Source: Berkiella sp964606325
GTDB lineage: Bacteria > Pseudomonadota > Gammaproteobacteria > Berkiellales > Berkiellaceae
Length of the DNA stretch: 64,000 bases
Direction of reading: 5' to 3'
Assembly: GCA_964606325.1 (NCBI GenBank)
Contig: CAZSGE010000006.1
Span: 1-64,000 of the forward strand
Made by a program: the position numbers and the translations under genes. The notes under the pieces were generated by a model. That model was not told where the DNA came from and ran no database searches. It saw only the letters and a program-made list of their open reading frames with translations. The first letter of the stretch is position 1; each line of letters opens with the position of its first letter. This document shows, in pieces, positions 60,896 to 64,000 of this stretch.

Positions 60896-61894
60896 ATGAG
60901 TCGAACAGCTGCCTTCCCAGAAACGCGATTACGCCGGCTTCGTATGCAGTCTTTCTCACGACAATTGGTGCAGGAAAATCAATTAACCGTCTCATCGATG
61001 ATCCAACCTCTTTTTATTATTGAAGGTCGCAAACAACGCGAAGCCATTAGCTCCATGCCAGGCATGGCACGACTCACTATTGATGAATTGTTAGTCGAAG
61101 CGGGAGAATTGGTGCAATTAGGTGTGCCTGCTGTTGCTTTGTTTCCACAAGTACCGGTGAATAAAAAATCCTTAGATGCCAAAGAGGCCTATAACGAACA
61201 AGGCTTGATGCAACAAGCGGCCCTCGCTTTAAAAGCGGATTTTCCGCAATTAGGTTTATTTATTGATGTAGCCTTAGATCCTTTCACCACGCATGGTCAT
61301 GACGGTGTAACCAGTGAACAGGGTGAAATCTTAAACGATGCAACCAATGAAATTTTAGTACAACAAGCATTAAGTTTGGCTAAAGCGGGTGTAGATTTTG
61401 TTGCACCTTCCGACATGATGGATGGTCGCATAGGACAAATTCGTCAAGCATTAGAAAAAAATGGTTTTGTTAATACCGGTATTTTAGCGTATGCCGCCAA
61501 ATATGCTTCCAGTTTTTATGGCCCTTTTCGTGATGCGGTGGGATCAAAATCAAACTTAGGCAAGGGCAGTAAAGCTTCTTATCAGATGAATCCTGCCAAT
61601 GCTTTAGAAGCATTACGCGAAGTTGAGATGGATATCAAAGAAGGCGCGGATATTGTGATGGTGAAACCCGGCCAACCCTATTTAGATATCGTGTGGCGCG
61701 TTAAAGAACGATTTGGATTGCCAACCTTTGCCTATCAAGTGAGTGGCGAATATGCCATGCACATGGCGGCAATCGAAAAAGGCTGGTTAAATGAAAGTGT
61801 GATTTTAGAATCTCTGCTTGGCTTTAAGCGTGCAGGATGCGACGCGGTATTCACTTACTTTGCAAAACGTGCAGCCCAAATGTTGCAATCATAG
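60896..61894 (+). CDS. hemB: Delta-aminolevulinic acid dehydratase (porphobilinogen synthase)
   Basis: HemB condenses two 5-aminolevulinate molecules into porphobilinogen for heme synthesis. The 332-residue cytosolic enzyme has both Schiff-base lysines, Lys202 (AYAAKYAS) and Lys257 (VMVKPGQPY). The active-site metal loop reads DVALDPFTTHGHDG, with Asp in place of the cysteines of zinc enzymes, so it is the magnesium type known from Pseudomonas. ATG follows GAGGTGA. It is transcribed alone. Confidence 0.97.
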   Translation: MSRTAAFPETRLRRLRMQSFSRQLVQENQLTVSSMIQPLFIIEGRKQREAISSMPGMARLTIDELLVEAGELVQLGVPAVALFPQVPVNKKSLDAKEAYNEQGLMQQAALALKADFPQLGLFIDVALDPFTTHGHDGVTSEQGEILNDATNEILVQQALSLAKAGVDFVAPSDMMDGRIGQIRQALEKNGFVNTGILAYAAKYASSFYGPFRDAVGSKSNLGKGSKASYQMNPANALEALREVEMDIKEGADIVMVKPGQPYLDIVWRVKERFGLPTFAYQVSGEYAMHMAAIEKGWLNESVILESLLGFKRAGCDAVFTYFAKRAAQMLQS

Positions 61895-61925
61895 GGGCGC
61901 ATTCTAGCACCCCAATAAAGCGTTG

Positions 61926-62315
61926 TTACCGAAAACTGCGATGTGATATATTTTGTGCGCAATCGCTCTTCATTTGATTGTGCATACTCGCCCCAAAGCG
62001 GATGGGATGTCTCCAAGCATTCATATTTAAAAAGCTTTTACCATAATTGATATAACTTTTTGCCGCAGCTCTTCCAGCTTTATCTGCCGCGGAGTGGCTA
62101 TCTTTCCAAGGATATTCTTGCCGATTTTTGTAAAGAATATTTCGAGCTCTCAGCACACCAAATGTTAACATCGCTGCTCCAAGCGCAACGCCAAACATAG
62201 CAAACCCAGACAGCGTCGCAGCGCCAATTGCAGCCAATGCGCCAACAGCAATACCCGTTCCAATCGGTGTTCTAGAAGGTGTATGGATAAAGGTGAAAAA
62301 ATTGGAAAACTTCAT
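61926..62315 (-). CDS. Hypothetical membrane protein
   Basis: A 129-residue protein from ATG 62315, which has GAGG 5 nt upstream; an ATG at 62351 would add 12 residues with a poorly spaced site. It has a long Gly/Ala-rich hydrophobic stretch (about 18-57, GTGIAVGALAAIGAATLSGF and FGVALGAAMLTFGVL), long enough for two membrane helices, then a basic soluble C-terminus. I do not recognise it. It converges with hemB. Confidence 0.6.
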   Translation of the reverse strand: MKFSNFFTFIHTPSRTPIGTGIAVGALAAIGAATLSGFAMFGVALGAAMLTFGVLRARNILYKNRQEYPWKDSHSAADKAGRAAAKSYINYGKSFLNMNAWRHPIRFGASMHNQMKSDCAQNISHRSFR

Positions 62316-62420
62316 TTTTGCCTCGGCGGTCTTGTCATTAAAGTAACGCATTGTAATTAGTTAGCCTTCCACTTTCAAGCCAAATAAATTACCACGAGAG
62401 AAACAGTTTGCTATTATATG

Positions 62421-62449
62421 TTGATAATCAATAAGGCAAATGCTATATT
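62421..62449 (+). promoter_or_regulatory. Possible sigma-70 promoter of trxA
   Basis: TTGATA (62421-62426), 17-bp spacer, TATATT (62444-62449). Both boxes match 5 of 6 and the spacing is optimal. The start would lie about 150 nt before the trxA ATG, leaving a long leader with no obvious structure. Confidence 0.4.
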
Positions 62450-62608
62450 TAGTCATATAGATTATTTGTCTATGTCTCATGACAATGACCCCTTTCCCTT
62501 GCTAGCATAGAGACATCCAATTCTAGAAAGCATGATTGATGGTCAACCTAAAATGGTTTTACCCAGATCGTGCTGCCAGTATCAATTTGAGTATTTGAGG
62601 AGAATATA

Positions 62609-62938
62609 ATGGCTAACAAAAATATTGTTGCCGTCACTGACGATAACTTTGAAAAAGAAGTGATGAGTGCCAAATTACCCGTATTGTTGGACTTCTGGGC
62701 GGAATGGTGTGGTCCCTGTAAAATGATTGCGCCAGTTTTAGATGAAATTGCCAACGCTTATGAAGGCAAATTGATCGTTGCCAAAATCAATATCGATGAA
62801 AACAGTGGGACCCCACAAAAATTTGGTGTCAGAGGCATACCCACATTAATGCTATTTAAAAATGGCGAACTTGAGTCCACCAAAGTGGGCGCAATGTCCA
62901 AATCGCAGTTAACTGCCTTCCTCGATAGTCATCTTTAA
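62609..62938 (+). CDS. trxA: Thioredoxin 1
   Basis: A 109-residue cytosolic thioredoxin, the general disulfide reductant and electron donor for ribonucleotide reductase. The active site is WCGPC (33-37), with cis-proline segment RGIPTLMLF near 73-81 and KVGAMSKSQL after it. GAGGAG lies 7 nt before the ATG. It is followed by rho at 170 bp, the standard gammaproteobacterial order. Confidence 0.98.
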   Translation: MANKNIVAVTDDNFEKEVMSAKLPVLLDFWAEWCGPCKMIAPVLDEIANAYEGKLIVAKINIDENSGTPQKFGVRGIPTLMLFKNGELESTKVGAMSKSQLTAFLDSHL

Positions 62939-63108
62939 AGGCAGCATTTGAAACGTATTTGCATGATGCTAGTGGTCAATTCCTCTAGCATCGGTAAAAA
63001 AAGTTTGATAGGATCCTATTTACTTGGGTGGCGATGCCCATGCAACCCCAAGTTAGACTTTCCTTTCAGTTAATAACTAAAACCCCTTCATAATTAATAA
63101 GCACGGAT

Positions 63109-64000
63109 ATGAACCTTTCGGAATTAAAAAACAAACCAGCCGCAGAGCTATCTGACATGGCCCTTGAATTTGGGGTCGAAAATCCTTCTCGCTTGCGTAA
63201 GCAAGATCTTATTTTTGGGATCTTAAAATCGCACGCAAAAAGTGGTGAGGACATCTACGGCGATGGTGTGCTCGAACTACTACAAGATGGGTTTGGCTTT
63301 TTGCGCTCATCGCGCGCCTCCTATCTCCCAGGACCTGACGATATCTATGTGTCCCCAAGCCAAATCAGGCGTTTTGGGTTACGCACTGGAGATACCGTCT
63401 CTGGCAAAATTCGCCCCCCCAAAGATGGTGAGCGTTATTTTGCTTTATTGAAAGTCAATGAAATCAATTATGAAAGCCCCGAATTAGGAAGAAATAAACT
63501 CCTGTTCGAAAATTTAACCCCATTGCATGCTGAATCTCGCATCAAAATGGAAGTGGGTAATGGTAGTACCGAAGATATTACCGCCCGTATTATCGATTTA
63601 GTCTCTCCGATCGGTAAAGGACAACGTGGTTTAATTGTTTCCCCACCTAAAGCGGGTAAAACAATGATGCTGCAAAATATTGCGCACTCCATCTCCACGA
63701 ACCATCCTGAATGTAAATTAATTGTACTTTTAATCGATGAGCGACCTGAAGAAGTCACTGAAATGGAGCGTTCTGTACAAGGTGAAGTGATTGCCAGTAC
63801 GTTTGATGAGCCCCCACAACGTCATGTTCAAGTCTCTGAAATGGTTATTGAAAAAGCAAAGCGTTTGGTTGAGCATCGAATGGATGTGGTTATTTTGCTT
63901 GACTCCATCACCCGATTGGCTCGCGCTTACAACACCACCATTCCCCATTCCGGCAAAGTACTCACCGGCGGTGTCGATGCTGCAGCGCTACAAAGACCTA
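63109..64000 (+). CDS. rho: Transcription termination factor Rho, 3' end outside window
   Basis: Rho is the hexameric RNA helicase that ends transcription at rho-dependent sites. The visible 297 codons start at ATG 63109 (MNLSELKNKPAAELSDMA), read directly from the bases. The N-terminal helical domain, the RNA-binding cold-shock-like domain (DGFGFLRSSRASYLPGPDD, about 60-80) and the ATPase with Walker A PPKAGKT near 179-185 and Walker B VVILLDSITRLARAYN are complete. About 120 residues, with the end of the R-loop/C-terminal helicase part, lie beyond 64000. A small hairpin (62965-62992) lies in the trxA-rho gap. Confidence 0.98.
   Translation, partial: MNLSELKNKPAAELSDMALEFGVENPSRLRKQDLIFGILKSHAKSGEDIYGDGVLELLQDGFGFLRSSRASYLPGPDDIYVSPSQIRRFGLRTGDTVSGKIRPPKDGERYFALLKVNEINYESPELGRNKLLFENLTPLHAESRIKMEVGNGSTEDITARIIDLVSPIGKGQRGLIVSPPKAGKTMMLQNIAHSISTNHPECKLIVLLIDERPEEVTEMERSVQGEVIASTFDEPPQRHVQVSEMVIEKAKRLVEHRMDVVILLDSITRLARAYNTTIPHSGKVLTGGVDAAALQRP

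Noticed and set aside
1..64000. CRISPR arrays, insertion sequences, prophage genes, tRNA or rRNA genes
   Set aside because: No regularly spaced direct repeats, transposase or integrase motifs, phage structural genes, or tRNA-like sequences were found in reading through the window.

Overview
The window is a piece of a moderately AT-rich gammaproteobacterial chromosome. Housekeeping gene orders are typical of gammaproteobacteria: priA-SPOR protein-hslV-hslU, ubiE-ubiJ-ubiB, tatA-tatB-tatC, gpmI-envC-ctpA, rhodanese-secB-gpsA and trxA-rho. Several traits point to the Legionellales (Legionella, Coxiella, Berkiella-like host-associated bacteria): an HslV that starts M-D-Q-F-R-G before its catalytic threonine, a DUF2608 HAD protein, and a block of large orphan proteins with ankyrin repeats, coiled coils, proline-rich tails and host-type enzyme domains. 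That placement is an inference from gene content; no rRNA or tRNA gene is present to settle it.

Layout. 1-11580: glmS (5' end outside the window), tex, priA, an FtsN-like SPOR protein, hslVU and the ubiquinone genes ubiE, ubiJ and ubiB, all on +. 11581-24902: an accessory island. It opens with degenerate hairpin repeats and a 94-bp nested palindrome that runs to the start codon of an AAA+ ATPase/DUF4143 gene. It continues with orphan proteins on both strands: a YopJ-type acetyltransferase with ankyrin repeats, an ankyrin-flanked alpha/beta hydrolase, a DUF2608 HAD protein, a membrane/proline-rich protein and a coiled-coil/ankyrin-like protein. 25317-33911: HIT protein and tatABC, proline iminopeptidase, typA, glnA, a DUF4124 protein, and a small peptide gene with a double-glycine-type leader under its own sigma-70 promoter. 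33922-35367: an orphan protein ending in a possible CaaX box. 35453-43787: an 11-gene MSHA-type pilus cluster on the minus strand. Its order follows the Vibrio msh locus, but mshK, L, M, N, F and Q are missing. 43979-64000: an L,D-transpeptidase, trmL, two orphan proteins, gpsA-secB-rhodanese, gpmI-envC-ctpA, a P1B copper-type ATPase without a metal-binding N-terminus, rpoH behind a CIRCE operator, more orphan and membrane proteins, hemB, trxA and the 5' part of rho.

Most notable observations: (1) the YopJ-family acetyltransferase with an intact His-Glu-Cys triad and C-terminal ankyrin repeats, a strong host-directed effector candidate; (2) a near-consensus CIRCE (HrcA operator) in the rpoH leader, which would put the heat-shock sigma factor under HrcA control; (3) the symmetric nested palindrome at the AAA ATPase start, with no room for a Shine-Dalgarno site; (4) the reduced MSHA locus; (5) the leader-peptide gene; (6) an orphan structured terminator at 28009-28036 that suggests an unannotated small RNA. 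Function calls for orphan proteins rest on motifs read by eye. No database search was possible.
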